Shown: positions 22,501 through 31,880, counted from the first letter of the stretch. The stretch is 64,000 bases of DNA from Lyophyllum atratum (GCA_014905825.1 JACGCN010000005.1:1922001-1986000); one strand, 5' to 3'. The notes: generated by a model not told the origin, from the letters alone. Numbers and translations: made by a program.

Positions 22501-23446
22501 CTCCGCCAAATACTGATGCGTTCTGATTGTTAAAAGATCTCGTATGATTCCTAGTCGAATTCTGCATATATCGAGAGATGCTGTCCGGATCGAAGTCGAA
22601 ACGTGCCTCTTGAGGTAAGCGGTCATCGTACTTATGCTTGTTCTTCCCAACATCATCCTTTCCTTTACTGACTTCTTTCTCATCCTTAAACTCGTAATGG
22701 TCCGCTAAATATCCTAGAAACTCTTCAACATCCTTCCGATAACACGCTCCGATGATTTCAAAGTCATTTGCATTCCAGAATTCCGTCGCCTTTCCGTCAG
22801 GTCCCCATACTGGTAACGAAGGTATTCCTTCCCCTGATACTATAAGAGCGTTCCTAGCGTTTTCTAATCGTTTAAAAAGCAATATAGTTAGCTTTCTTAA
22901 TACGTCCTTGTCCACCGTAAAAGTATAATAAAACTCGTTGTCGTATTCCAGGACGTTGGTCAGGAGTTGATCAAGTACTGCTATCTCTTCTTTAAAAAGA
23001 GTTCGGCTCTCGCTTCTTGTGAGGAAACGAGTGTTATCTATCCGAGAATCTTTATTCATAGCTTCTCCATGTTGGATAGCTTCAACCCATCGTGCTTTGA
23101 TTCGTTTAGCTTGGTCATTCTTCTCTGAGAAGAAGGAGGCGATCTTATTGCAAGCCAAAAATCCTACTTCCGATCGGGTATATGGATTGTTCCAGGTATT
23201 CACTTTTGGGAGAGGCATACTCAATCCTTCAAGTGGTGCGTTGTAATCTAACAATTCCTTAGTTTTCGGAACGTTATCAACTTTCGAGCTTGCTGTCTGA
23301 GATCTCGGCGAAAGTGATCTTGTGCGTTCGAATTCCTGTCCCTCAACATTACTTGTACCTGCTTCGCCTTCATCACCAGGCCTGTTATCGTGCTCATCCG
23401 GTTGCGCACTCTGCGAGTTGTTAGTCTTGCGCGCTTTCGGCGGCAT
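16508..23446 (-). CDS. Chromovirus 2 Gag-Pol polyprotein (2312 aa)
   Basis: One uninterrupted frame from ATG 23446 (MPPKARKTNNSQSAQ). Order with approximate residues: charged, Ser-rich Gag; zinc knuckle CRHCGSGKHWDYEC (CX2CX4HX4C, about 665-680); aspartic protease VPVIIDSGSDITLIS (about 845); reverse transcriptase with LVYIDDIVIFS (about 1383); RNase H starting IYSDACDFGLAAI (about 1530); integrase zinc finger with HGGYFKTYNR and CDICQ (about 1860-1900); integrase core MDFIPELPES, TDRDTRW and DGQTEVMNQ (about 1935, 1997, 2032); C-terminal chromodomain-like YRTRYLGYGPESDLW (about 2275). Gag and Pol fused without frameshift is common in chromoviruses. No lesion found; likely an active or very recently active copy. 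Confidence 0.95.
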   Translation of the reverse strand: MPPKARKTNNSQSAQPDEHDNRPGDEGEAGTSNVEGQEFERTRSLSPRSQTASSKVDNVPKTKELLDYNAPLEGLSMPLPKVNTWNNPYTRSEVGFLACNKIASFFSEKNDQAKRIKARWVEAIQHGEAMNKDSRIDNTRFLTRSESRTLFKEEIAVLDQLLTNVLEYDNEFYYTFTVDKDVLRKLTILLFKRLENARNALIVSGEGIPSLPVWGPDGKATEFWNANDFEIIGACYRKDVEEFLGYLADHYEFKDEKEVSKGKDDVGKNKHKYDDRLPQEARFDFDPDSISRYMQNSTRNHTRSFNNQNASVFGGGKHASTSRKYRDLFTGKPSGGRDTPPHMSQERRGNNDGEDSEESTHEGSRDHSIRKKRGDPEPSDGGSSDSDNDSRGPYRGDRKPTKPRKKDSNENTKERKDNAAREVQFENKLKMEVIPEWDGNTETLGRWMTKVNVLSERSDKVFQQLGALVPQRLKGSAESWYYSQSASTRRKLEVDWSTLREGIGEYYMNRSYLDKQKSRANKAHYREPGYGRETPSEFYIRKKELIELVYDYSDREIINEIMNSVPKHWTSILTPHLYSRLEEFQIGIKYYEENLLALDVSRGLRPDYSYGGVNSREPYNNPKPYQNFKTARTNQVGWSKAASKPEFPKDDSNISPRTTPEDKGARPCRHCGSGKHWDYECKYSRKGNRNARTNLAQVDDEEKSAQNEYDDLYYGLSSDDEREDFDQPLQSNADDAQEDEPVADLEGESTNQTTKSFNSQVNESNGTYLSTKFDPKPSLNRRSRRRFAKEIEKVSYRVEAGSDDQKMIRLTRIMARPPGCAFLGAKATETLAKINERNSEAVPVIIDSGSDITLISQRTLEGLIRSPKIRTGQRINLVQVTGSTTISGYVTLDLIFETDDGPITIEIEAYVVKGMSTPFILGNDFTDQYSISTIREEGHTRLKFGETGRSMEVHSSLNPKYEDEDGHAFKILTTPEIGRKISRIKTHRRAQLQKKRKLKKAKDRSIRSIDQVVIAPGTSKEISVYTTYPFKSEYLYIERILATNRNDEDVYGAPDTLTSRNKPTLHVSNFSTFPVTIAAGQALGIAQDPSTWLDRKRHGSLKEEITRRDHVKLIRSLIDIQNPETRGISANTVKSEVNIGLNPALGIGIEEDPLAEAPVEGGPKTAEIPEEVTSDNQLINELDFSKELTEKQRQSLMEVIVKNHAVFGLNGKLGNFDTLVPVPLVPGSKPISVPPYSASPANREVINKQMDSWINLGVIEPSKSPWAAPVFIVYRNGKPRMVIDLRRLNEAVIPDEFPLPRQEDILQSLSGSQYLSTLDALAGFTQLTVDPKDREKLAFRTHRGLYHFNRMPFGFRNGPAVFQRVMQEVLAPFLWIFALVYIDDIVIFSRTFEDHITHVDEVLKAILNSKITLSPSKCHFGYQSLLLLGQKVSRLGLSTHKEKVKAIIDLEEPKNVQTLQMFLGMMVYFSGYVPFYAWIAHPMFQLLKKGSKWKWGEEEKEAYELCKQVLTQAPVRGHAMPGLPYRIYSDACDFGLAAILQQVQPIKIRDLRGTKAYEKLEKAYKNKEPIPELVTALVKENGDIPENTGWEANFEDTTVYTERVIAYWSRVLQSAERNYSPTEREALALKEGLIKFQPYLEGEKILAITDHAALTWSKTFQNVNRRLLTWGLVFSAFPNMKIVHRAGRVHSNVDPISRLRRRVPEQEGPKVDATESLNLKAIEDPLKNMYEELGPRFEEKLLTVASNYLKSEDEIAVEDGLEEITIKMEGEETEDIDIPYQTCRGYSILVGLESSEVRKWREGYERDLHFSKVLKSIRTQEGIRSEYPQYLYNEEGLLYFEDGLGNTRLCVPQDLRSEIMSESHDLISESAHGGYFKTYNRISGTYYWPRMSRDIKMFVQTCDICQKAKPKRHAPLGLLQSIPIPSQPFEVVTMDFIPELPESNGFDNILVIVDKLTKYAIFIPTMTTVTEEGTAKLFFHHVVSKFGLPRQVITDRDTRWKNDFWKELCRLMGMKRALTTAYHPQADGQTEVMNQYLEISLRAYINSERSNWEELLDALSLSYNTSPHSSTGFSPAYLLRGYHPNTGSTLIHQPSGIRSVGNEADKDSIETLHENALRMAENFEAERRRAVDALTLSHAFQKRAYDQGRLDIEFEEGDKVLLNPHSLKLLKKESGRGQKLLMKYDGPFEILQKVSSVAYRIRLPASYGIHPVINIAHLEKYHESPKELGERPRKKLNREDFDVRVEYEVDAIVGETWKKGRNGRRIPIYRTRYLGYGPESDLWLTEKDLTNAPLALKDWHEAKKARATRTRK

Positions 23447-23505
23447 GGTATCTCGCGGTATCGTTAAGTTCCCACGCTTGCGATAAGATTAGATATTGTA
23501 AGACA

Positions 23506-23525
23506 GTTCCGGGTGTGTCCACCAA
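23506..23525 (-). other. Primer binding site candidate of chromovirus 2
   Basis: Directly after the 5' LTR the minus strand reads TTGGTGGACACACCCGGAAC; TGG starts two bases in, as expected for pairing with a tRNA 3' CCA end. The tRNA was not identified. Confidence 0.6.
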
Positions 23526-24378
23526 TGTTATGATCCGTGAGTAACGTTGGTGTATTCCAATGAATACACGTGTCGTGCTTTAAGCTGAGGATTGCAAGTT
23601 TAACTTGAGTTGACTTGTAATCCGTGAGAATGATAAGAAGAAAAGTTGTTATCTTAAATCCTAATCTATCGAACCTTGCGTGTTTAACTAAATGCTAGCG
23701 CGGAGCAATAACAGTTAGTCGGCTTAATCCTAGCGCGGAGCAATAGCGATTAAGTTCGATTCTAAACAAATGATAGCGCGAAGCAGTATCAATCGTTCAG
23801 TTAGTAGTCGTGGGAACGAGTACTTAATTCACACAGTGATGAGAGTTCAAAAGGTTAAAGATTGTTCTATCTAATCTCACATACAAGTCTTTTATCTAAG
23901 ATGAACTTTATTCTAGAATCTTCTCGCGAGTTCTCCAAGTGTTGAGAATTCGCTAAGTCCTTCCGGCGTGATCTTGATTTCAGAGGTAAGTGCGCGTGTT
24001 GCCTCGAATCAGATGTCTCTCGGTGTTTAGCGCCGAATTCGAAGTCAGCACGCTGACTGATCAATGCGCGCCGGAAGTCCAGAGTTCAACTCTTGAAGAT
24101 TGAAGATTTATTGGGATCAGCGCGTTTAGAGATCAACGCGCGTCAATAAGTCTAGAGTTCAATCCTTAAGAGTTGAAAACTTATTTGAATTCTAGCGCGT
24201 TCGTAGTTCAACGGTCAATGCGCGTCAAGTTCAATTCATAGAAGTTGAAATGTTTTTAGAATACAAAATTGAGTTTTTACTAACAGTTGAATGCTAGTTG
24301 AAGTAAAAGTAAGTGAAAAGTAAGTCGTAATCAAAGGTAAACTAAAGATAAGAGGTGACTATCGGTGGTACCATAACA
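23526..24378 (-). repeat. 5' LTR of chromovirus 2
   Basis: 853 bp, one base different from the 3' LTR by eye. Same start and end sequences. Confidence 0.95.
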
Positions 24379-24565
24379 GTCGCCCGTGGGCATTTTGGTC
24401 GCTCTCGGCGGCGGTGGTGGTGGCAGGAGATGGTGGTGGTGGTGGGTTGTGGTAGTGACATACGACGTGGCAGTCACGCACAACGCGTGAACGACATTCG
24501 CACCCCGCCGGAAGTAGCCGGGCGCAAGGGGGTCTTAGGGCACAGAATCTCCTTGCTGAGAAGGA

Positions 24566-24657
24566 CCCGTTGGTTCAGTGGTTAACCGTGCCAACCCCCA
24601 CAGTCACGTGCATAAACTCACAAGATCGAGCGTTCAATTCTCGGTCTCGAAACTTTT
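24566..24657 (+). ncRNA. Possible tRNA-derived Pol III unit
   Basis: TTGGTTCAGTGGTTA resembles a tRNA A box and GCGTTCAATTCTCG, about 50 nt later, a B box; a T8 run follows as a Pol III terminator. The cloverleaf is poor: the T-arm is irregular and the acceptor stem does not pair, so this is at best a decayed tRNA or the head of a SINE. It lies in the right part of the TIR element core. Confidence 0.3.
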
Positions 24658-24710
24658 TTTTATTAATTAGTAGGGACACCTGTGATCCTATGACCCATTG
24701 CAACTCAGCA

Positions 24711-24950
24711 TAGTCTTTACATGGACTCTATGTAGACTCTATGTAGACTCCTTGTAGATTGCTCTAGGTAGACTCTACGTAACTCTACGTAAACTCCTCC
24801 TATACGTAGAGTCTACCTAGAGTCTGTGTAGACTTCAATGGTTGACAAAAATATCTGTCTAGCCTAAGGTCCAGGTAGACTCTATGTAGACTCTACGTAG
24901 TCTCTACGTAAACTCCAGGTAGAGTCTACGTGGAGTCTAAGTAAAACCAG
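24711..24950. repeat. Right subterminal array of TAGACTCTACGTAGAGTCTA-like words
   Basis: Mirror of the array at 13515-13745, again with half-sites in both orientations (for example 24885-24940), ending in AAAACCAGGGGGAGTGTGAAG, the right TIR. Confidence 0.8.
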
Positions 24951-24975
24951 GGGGAGTGTGAAGTCCTCCAATTTT

Positions 24976-26816
24976 GTGCTGCTGAAGGAATCAAAAACAC
25001 TGACAACAAATTAAGACAATCAGTCTTCTCTAAGCAATGAAGCATCTGTCCTAACTTTCTCCAACTATATTTGCAGTGTAGACTCGTAACAGTCACTATA
25101 AATAATATACTTCTCTAGCTGGGTATCTTTACATAGACTGTGTTGAGCCATTAGTATGTGATACCCCATAGCATCTTTCTCTGTGGGCGTCAGATAATGT
25201 TTGAGTTATCAAGTATGGTTCATGATAGTACGACGACCTGTAACAGTCTCAATAACATAGGGTGCAAGCGACAATATTTTCATATAGGATACCTTGTACA
25301 AATAGTGAAGGAATACCTTATGTATTGAGTTATGTAGAGGTTTTATATTCTAAACCAAATATTTAATCTCAATTGAGAAATATAGTGAGCAAAGTTGTGA
25401 TCTTATGAAAGGACATATGCTGAGTAGATTCATCATATTTTCAGTAAAATAGCAAGCACCATATGCTCAAGATAAGCTATATTTTTTCAAGATATTTTCA
25501 CAAGGTGAACATATACTTCATATTTGTAGCATATATTTTCTGACAAAATTCAAAATATATTTACACAATTTTTACGATATGATCAGCAATGATTTTAAAA
25601 TAGATTTACCATATCTCAGGGTCAAACAGCCATATGGTGAGAATATTCTAAATTTCCAGCAATATGGTGAAGATATCCTGAATATCACACTACGCCATAG
25701 ATATATTTACAATTTTTCAGCTGATCATATTGTAAAAATAGTGTGAACATATCTTGAATTTCTTCAAGGGACATATGCTACAAATACAAAGTATATGAAT
25801 GAGCGCACTTGTGATTCCTAGCCGTCGGTTACACATAATTTTTGCATGCAGAACACAAGGATAACAAATGTGATTCCAGATGCAAGAACCAGGAATAGAA
25901 GGCCAATGAAAAGTGCTGAGGGTGCTATGAGGTGATGGGTGTTTGTTGTCTTTTGGAGTCTCAAATATGCTCCTCACCCTGAAGTCACAAATATATATCA
26001 TCTGGAGTCATAGTCATGTTTTCATATCATCAGAACTTAAACATGTTGTTGAAGTCCTCGATTGAGACCAATTGAATTCAGCGTGGTGCAGAAAGATGAT
26101 TTTTATGAAACTCTCTGATAACAAATTTGATACGGTCAGAATATTCCAATTCTTGGTATAGATTATAATTGAACAATTTGACCTACAATATGATGCCTCT
26201 ATATAATCCCAATGAAAGATCCGGGCGCTTTGATGCTGAAGGTTTGCTGATTGTGGAAAATAGGTGAACCGGTCTGACGGGCGACTTTTTAGTCAACCTG
26301 CGACTGGCTAAGTGATTTGCATTCGTATCATGGTAAGGCTATAGTGAGCTAGATACGATACAAGGAGGAACGTGGGTGGGTGGGAGACAAAAAAAGATCA
26401 AGGCTCTGGAGTCTATAAGAGTGAGGAGGAAGTTAAGAAGCAATTCCCCTCGAGAAATGCATAACATAACACCTTACCTAGAAGAGAGGGGAGGAAGTTA
26501 AGAGGAATCCCGGAGGATGTCTCAAACGACGGTCGCCCCCTTCTAGGTTGAAGTCTCGGATAGCTCTGCCAGACCGACCCATGTGTAGTACCACGAAGCC
26601 TGGAAACACACGTGCATCTGTATGTGAATGTTATGCTGTGTGCCGGGGCACGGAGCATAGGCTACCAGACCCTTGTGACCCTTCACTGGACTTGAGTAAA
26701 CGTAGTCTAAACTTGATCAATATATAAGATATTTCTGTACTATTTGTTCAGGATACTTTCCATGGAAATATTGTTATTTGCATCCTGTCATGGTATACAT
26801 CAACAAACAAGGCCAT
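24976..26816. other. AT-rich repeat region
   Basis: No gene seen. 25302-25800 is about 80% alike to 27110-27562 in the same orientation. Within it, 25509-25590 and 25718-25800 are inverted repeats (ATATACTTCATATTTGTAGC type), so it can fold back. Words such as TATGGTGAAGATAT recur. 26400-26700 is less AT-rich but also shows no recognisable frame. Confidence 0.5.
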
Positions 26817-27423
26817 GGTCTACTACTATTGGTTTCTACACATTGACTGACAATTGTCAGCCTACTGCCGCCTACTGACATGCAAATAATTACAATAATC
26901 AGTGTCACAAGGTCTTTGGGACTCCTATCCAAACTTTTTCTCACAATACTTCAAGTCCACTTCAAGTAATGTCTACAAAAAGAGCTTAACTGATGAGCAG
27001 GTGCAAGATATTCTGATTATATCTTGAGTCGCTAATAAAGTAAATTGTGAAAATTTTAGGATGACCCTTACAACATTCTTGTTGTATATGGAATTGGAGG
27101 CTGCCATTGAAATAGTGAAGAAATACCTTATATATTGAGATTATGTAGAGGTATCATATTGTAAATCAAATATTTAATTTCAGTTAATAAAATATAGGAA
27201 GCAAAGTTCTGATCTTATAAGAGAATATATCCTGAACAAATTCACCATATTTTTAGTAAAAGAGCAAAGAGTACATGATCAGTTTAAACTATATTCTTTT
27301 AGCATAATTCTATCAAGCATAAAATGAAAATATACTTTATATTTGCAGCATATTTCTCTGGAAGAAATTGGATCAAACAACTATGTGGTAGAAATAATCT
27401 AAACATCTAGCGATATAGTGAAG

Positions 27424-27608
27424 ATATTAAATATCTCACTATGTTGTAAATATATATACAATTTTTTGGCTGATTATATTATGTAAATAGTGTGAACATA
27501 TTTTGAAATTTTTTGAGAGAAATATGCTGCAAATATGGAGTATACTTTCACCTTATTCTTAACTAGCAACTTCCTTCCCTCTGCTTTGCATGAACAACAT
27601 CACTCAGT
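27424..27608 (+). repeat. Direct repeat inside the long-TIR element (copy 1)
   Basis: About 180 bp shared with 28268-28444, both ending GCATGAACAACATCACTCAG; a few substitutions and one small length difference. Confidence 0.8.
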
Positions 27609-27639
27609 ACATATTGCAGTGTTCGTCTACTGAAATTCT

Positions 27640-28267
27640 GCCTGTTGGCAGATGCTGCAGCTCCAGCAGCATTGACCTCATCCGATACTCAACCTCCTGG
27701 GCCCCCTCAGATAACCGGTGAAGAACATACATTATATCTTGTCTTCCACATTCAGCACAATAGTCTAATCTCTACCATCAATCAATATTCCAGAGGACGA
27801 CTCAGATGCCACGCCCCGTCCGCGGCACATGCAGCCTGCCCAGAACCCAGGTATGTTCTCTGTCCATGATATTGATTTCTAAATTTATGAACAAAGTAAT
27901 ACAGAGGCTTTGCCTGAGGCGGCCGGAAGGTCTGTGGAGCCAGGCCTCCAGCTACACTTTGTTGCTGGGATGTCGCCGGATGTGCACCTGGAGGCCCATA
28001 CACGTGCTAACGTACTGCTGTTGCCGGAGCTCGAGGACTTTGTGCCTCATGTTCCATGGCACCAGGGTCTGATGGAGACTTCTATTCCGCTACTGAGGGG
28101 CTCGGAGCGTGCAATGCTTTATCAGGAGTTTCAGGGGACAACACATGTGCCCCTCTATCCCAGCCTCCAGATTCCCAGACCCGAACCAGCTCCCCAGGAG
28201 GACACGGAAGGACGGGGTTTCCTGGAAGGTGTGTCCATCCATGTCTCCGGATGCAGTGCCCGTGAAG
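27640..28267 (+). pseudogene. Coding-like relics, unrecognised
   Basis: Proline-rich exon-like stretch at about 27645-27850, then a frame at about 27905-28250 reading EAAGRSVEPGLQLHFVAGM and FVPHVPWHQG before it degenerates. A GT...AG pair near 27850-27905 may be an intron. I do not recognise a product; this may be captured host sequence. Confidence 0.3.
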
Positions 28268-28444
28268 ATATTTTAAATATCTCATCATGTTGTAAATATA
28301 TATACAAAATATTATGTAAACAGTGTGAACATATTTTGAATTTCTTTGAAAGAAATATGCTGCAAATATGGAGTATACTTTCACATTATCCTTAACTAGC
28401 GACTTTCTTCTCTCTGCTTTGCATGAACAACATCACTCAGTAGA
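28268..28444 (+). repeat. Direct repeat inside the long-TIR element (copy 2)
   Basis: Second copy of 27424-27608. The two flank the 27640-28267 coding-like stretch. Confidence 0.8.
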
Positions 28445-28449
28445 CGACC

Positions 28450-29620
28450 CTTGAGAGCATGGAGGCCAAGGACCCCCCACCCATGCTTTTTCCCAAGACA
28501 ATATTATCTCCGTAAGTTTTTGAGCTTACTTCCGTTTAACTACTTTGATTTATAATGTCATAAAATGATTTAGCTCCAGACCTTTCCGGTGCGCAGCCGA
28601 GTCCTGAGCCTCCTTCTGCTCGGAGGAGTCCAATGAGGACATTCCAATGTATGTTCCATCTCAAAGTCCTATTTCCTCTCTTATACTAATATATAACTTT
28701 GTTAGCATTCTTTTCTATTGACCCCGCTGGAGTTATACTACAAAACACAGATAAGTACTGTTTCACGAGTCCCTGGTCTCTGGCCTCCCTGTAGTTCCAA
28801 CTCTTACGCAGAACTTGTGTCTGTATCCGTTGCATCTCCATATTCCCAAAGCTCTGCCTCTCCAGCCTCTCCCGCTCCTTACGTACCTCAGGAGTTCCTC
28901 GAAAGTTTTTGGTAGCTGGATATGCATCAGAAGGACTCCCTAGAATTTGCTTTTCTCAAAGGGCCCAACATTTTGGGCCCTCCTTCTGACCTACATTATG
29001 ACTACCCTTCTACTCCCGTAACCCCTGTGCACCCCAATGTGTACTCACTCCAGCCTTTCGACTCCTTTGCCAGTGTTCCAGGTTCTGCTTATCCGAGTCT
29101 CAGCCTAAACATGACTACTCTCTTCACGGTCCCAGAAGCGATATGAGCGCAAAGATGACAGTTCGTCCTTGGGTTCTTCTTACCTTCTGCAGACCCCTCT
29201 GGGAATCTGGCCTTTGCCAACCTTCGACTCTAACAACTTCCACCTTGAGCATGTGGACTCCAATGTTTTATCTCTGAGGAAGCAGCATTCCTAGACCGTG
29301 CTCACCATCCACGTAGAACTGGCATACCAGCACTTACAGCTGATGGCAATGGGCATAGACAGGCTCAGCAATAATGACATGTATCGTCACGCGTTGCTTG
29401 CAAAGGCGATGGCATAAGTATCCCTCCTTTATTAATGTTTTGTAATACCTGAAATACTAACCTATATCATAATATTTCTTGTTTCTAAATACAACTGTGA
29501 TTTTTCGCTTGTGCGATTGGCTAAGGAGAGTGGTGTCAAAGTCACTGCGCTCTTAGTGCTAAGGGAGGATACAGCTGCCGTCTTCCAGCAGCTAGGAGTG
29601 AGGGACGATGAGGTCTAAGT
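28450..29620 (+). pseudogene. Ser/Pro-rich and helical coding relics, unrecognised
   Basis: Several open stretches in changing frames: 28718-28915 (Ser/Pro-rich, SPASPAPYVPQEFLESFW), 28922-29146 (DSLEFAFLKGPNILGPPSD), about 29297-29416 (AYQHLQLMAMGIDRLSNND), and after a GTATCC...TAG interval, about 29510-29620 (LAKESGVKVTALLVLRED, ending TAA). They look like exons of one decayed or poorly spliced gene. No domain recognised. Confidence 0.35.
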
Positions 29621-29777
29621 ATTTTTGCAGTTCATATAATATGGACTAGCTGTAACCCGTGCTGTGCACGGAGCTTGTTGTGTAATGACTGAATTTCTCA
29701 ACTAGCAAGATTAATATACAAAAAGTCACGTCAAAATTGAATAGAGTATCCATTTCATCCCACTCACATGTCATGGG

Positions 29778-29807
29778 CATAGCACCACGACATGTCGTGG
29801 TGCTATG
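29778..29807. repeat. Perfect 30-bp palindrome
   Basis: CATAGCACCACGACA followed at once by its reverse complement TGTCGTGGTGCTATG, no spacer. Nearby GTGCACGG and CCGTGC words at 29657-29671 and 29811-29816 make a wider symmetric neighbourhood. Confidence 0.9.
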
Positions 29808-30654
29808 GTCCGTGCTACAGTACCACATACTCTGCCTTTCTCCTATCTTCTAAGTTGCCGACTCACACCCATCCATGGCTCAACTCAGACCCTATTTCTT
29901 GTACCATCTTATCATCACATCCCATACCCATACTATGTTTTATCTCATAACCGATATTGAGCCCATGTCATGTTCATCTGATGTCCCATTGTGCAGCCCG
30001 TCTGTGGCATGAGCATCGAAAGCTCGAGAATGTTGAGAAATCTCGATTCTGGACGATGCCAACGACAAATAGAAGTACATTCTATACTTTAGCATACATC
30101 TTGAGGCCAAATGTAAACAATTCTCTAAATTTTCACAATTTACTTTATCAGCGACTCAAGATATAATCAGAATATCTTGCACCTGCTCATAAGCTCTTTT
30201 TGTAGACATTGCTTGAAGTGGACTTGAAGTATTGTGAGTTATGCTTGGAATATTGATTAATCAGATTGTGAGAATTTTGTGAAAATTCCCTGTATTTAGT
30301 CACAAAATCTATGCCAAAGATGTGCAATATACTCTCATATGAGCAAATAAAGAACAAGTATATTCTACCTTCAAATATATTGCTCAAATATATACTGAAA
30401 ATATTGTGAATGTAATCAAGATTTCTTTCAAAAAACATGACGACTTCATTTACCATATTCCATACAGTAAAAATGAAAAGAAATCCAAAATAAACGCACA
30501 ATACCTGCTGAACATAGTCATATTATACAAAAAAAACTTTGGATAGAGGTTCCAAAGACCTTGTGACACTGATTATTGTAATTATTTGCATGTCAGTAGG
30601 CGGCAGTAGGCTGACAATTGTCAGTCAATGTGTAGAAACCAATAGTAGTAGACC

Positions 30655-30989
30655 AACGATTACCGAGAGATCTTCTTAGGTGCAAGACGGAGTGGTCAGA
30701 AGTGCCATCAGGACACGGTGTGGGTTGGTCTTGAGCGGTGAGCATTGACACAAGCCCTCATCTTGCGCGATCGCAGAAGATCTTTCTTACTCTTATGCAG
30801 CCTTGCTGACGATGAAGTCGAGGTGTTCAACAATCGGCACTTTGTCGAGACGCGAGAGCAGGTCGAGAAAGGACTAGAGTCCGGGGCCTTCGACGAGGAC
30901 GGGTACATTCTAATCAACGGCTTAATGCACCGGATCTGTGCCCCTCCTGCCGAAGACCAACAAATGCGCTCAATCATATTGTGGACGAA
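30655..30989 (+). pseudogene. Gene fragment left of the tandem array, unrecognised
   Basis: A possible exon from about 30802 (after a TTATGCAG acceptor-like site) reads ADDEVEVFNNRHFVETREQV and continues sensibly to 30980, where it meets the array. It is truncated on both sides: the long-TIR element ends at 30654 and F sequence starts at 30990. No family recognised. Confidence 0.35.
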
Positions 30990-31880
30990 CCCTCCACGAG
31001 CGCTTCAATCACACGCTCGCCCTCAATCACACCCCATGGCTGGCAGGCCACGCACAGGAGGTCACCTTCGTCCTGCGCCACCCACGCCAGCTCAGGAAAC
31101 CCCGGAACTGGTCACAAGCGTTAGGCGACATGCCTATTCTAGGAGACCTTCGACGAGTCAGAATCGAGCTGATTGAACCCCTCTTTGAGTGGAGGTTCCT
31201 TCATCCTGAGACCCAAAGTGGACTCGAACGAGTCATTTGTATGCAAGCTCTTGGAACGCTAGAATTACGCCACATCAGCCTGCCATCCCGAATCTTCTTC
31301 GCCCGACTACCGATCCATACGTTGCAACTCCATAGAGTGGAAGTCCATGGTTCCATGGAAGGGCTGGCACCCCCTCGCCGCGACAACATGATCAGCACCC
31401 TTCAGACGCTTCACTTGCAGGATATGAGATTGGGGACAGCTCTCAGGACATTGATCTTTCACCCATCTTCATCTCATATTGTTACATGCTTGACTAGTGA
31501 GCCTCGTTGTTGATCTTGGAGGGTTCAAGGCACTTCAGCATGTGGATATAACGTGCCATCGCTTCCGGATCTGCGCTGAAGTCCTCCGTTCCGCCATGCA
31601 ATTGCAAGCGCTCAACGCCATAGCCGTCAAACTTCTCCCGCTGTTGTCGGTCACCATCTGCCTTGAAGGCATGGAGGAGATCCTCGAGCAGGTTGACGCA
31701 TCCGCGCGTTATTCATTGCAGATCACGGTGTTAGATTTCATGGACACCAATTTGCCTGTTGTAGAAGGATACTTCCGGCGGCACATGCTAACGTTCATTG
31801 CCCGCAATCGGTTGAAGGTTTTTCGTTCTGGTGAAGACTTCTATGATCCCTTGGACCCATCCTTCGTACAAATCATCTAG
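30990..31880 (+). pseudogene. F copy 1: F-box/LRR-like gene lacking its 5' end
   Basis: Same sequence as F copy 2 from the HERFNHTLALNHTPWL region onward, but the promoter and first 57 codons are missing; other sequence abuts at 30990. Carries the same frame change near 31497 as all F copies. Confidence 0.8.

Larger units (their letters stand above)
14645..24378 (-). mobile_element. Complete Ty3/gypsy chromovirus 2 (9734 bp) with an extra 3' ORF
   Basis: Minus-strand element with 853-bp LTRs (14645-15497 and 23526-24378) that differ by one base that I could find (C at 15337 region, T at 24218 region) and 5-bp duplications GTCGC outside (14640-14644, 24379-24383). Inside: primer site, one uninterrupted gag-pol ORF (16508-23446), a second ORF (15711-16412), polypurine tract, 3' LTR. 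At 9.7 kb it is long for a fungal gypsy element. Everything needed for activity looks intact. Confidence 0.95.
13488..24970. mobile_element. Non-autonomous TIR element interrupted by chromovirus 2
   Basis: Left end GGAGTACTTTACACTCCCCC (13488 on) and right end, read inverted, GGAGGACTTCACACTCCCCC (24969 back) match at all but two positions, followed on both sides by CTGGTTT and TAGACTC words. Taking out the 9734-bp chromovirus and its duplication leaves about 1.74 kb: two subterminal repeat arrays and a GC-rich core. ATTTT occurs directly outside both ends (13483-13487, 24971-24975) and may be the target duplication, but is too simple to be sure. No transposase seen. Superfamily unknown. Confidence 0.65.
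26817..30654. mobile_element. 3.8-kb element with long terminal inverted repeats
   Basis: The first ~108 bases (GGTCTACTACTATTGGTTTC ...) recur inverted and practically unchanged at 30547-30654. The match continues inward: 26945-27068 pairs with 30125-30245, the right arm being interrupted by about 290 bp of AT-rich sequence. Total arm length is about 230-250 bp. Long arms suggest a Mutator-like or foldback element, but I find no clear target duplication and no transposase. The inside holds broken coding stretches (27640-29620) and a 180-bp direct repeat. Confidence 0.75.

Noticed and set aside
13488..24970. CRISPR-like array at the TAGACTCTAC repeats
   Set aside because: Units are irregular, palindromic and without unique spacers, and the organism is a fungus; they are subterminal transposon words.
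29640..29680. Helitron 5' end (CTAGCTGTAACCCGTGC-like)
   Set aside because: Only a vague likeness; no Rep/helicase and no CTRR end with hairpin found.
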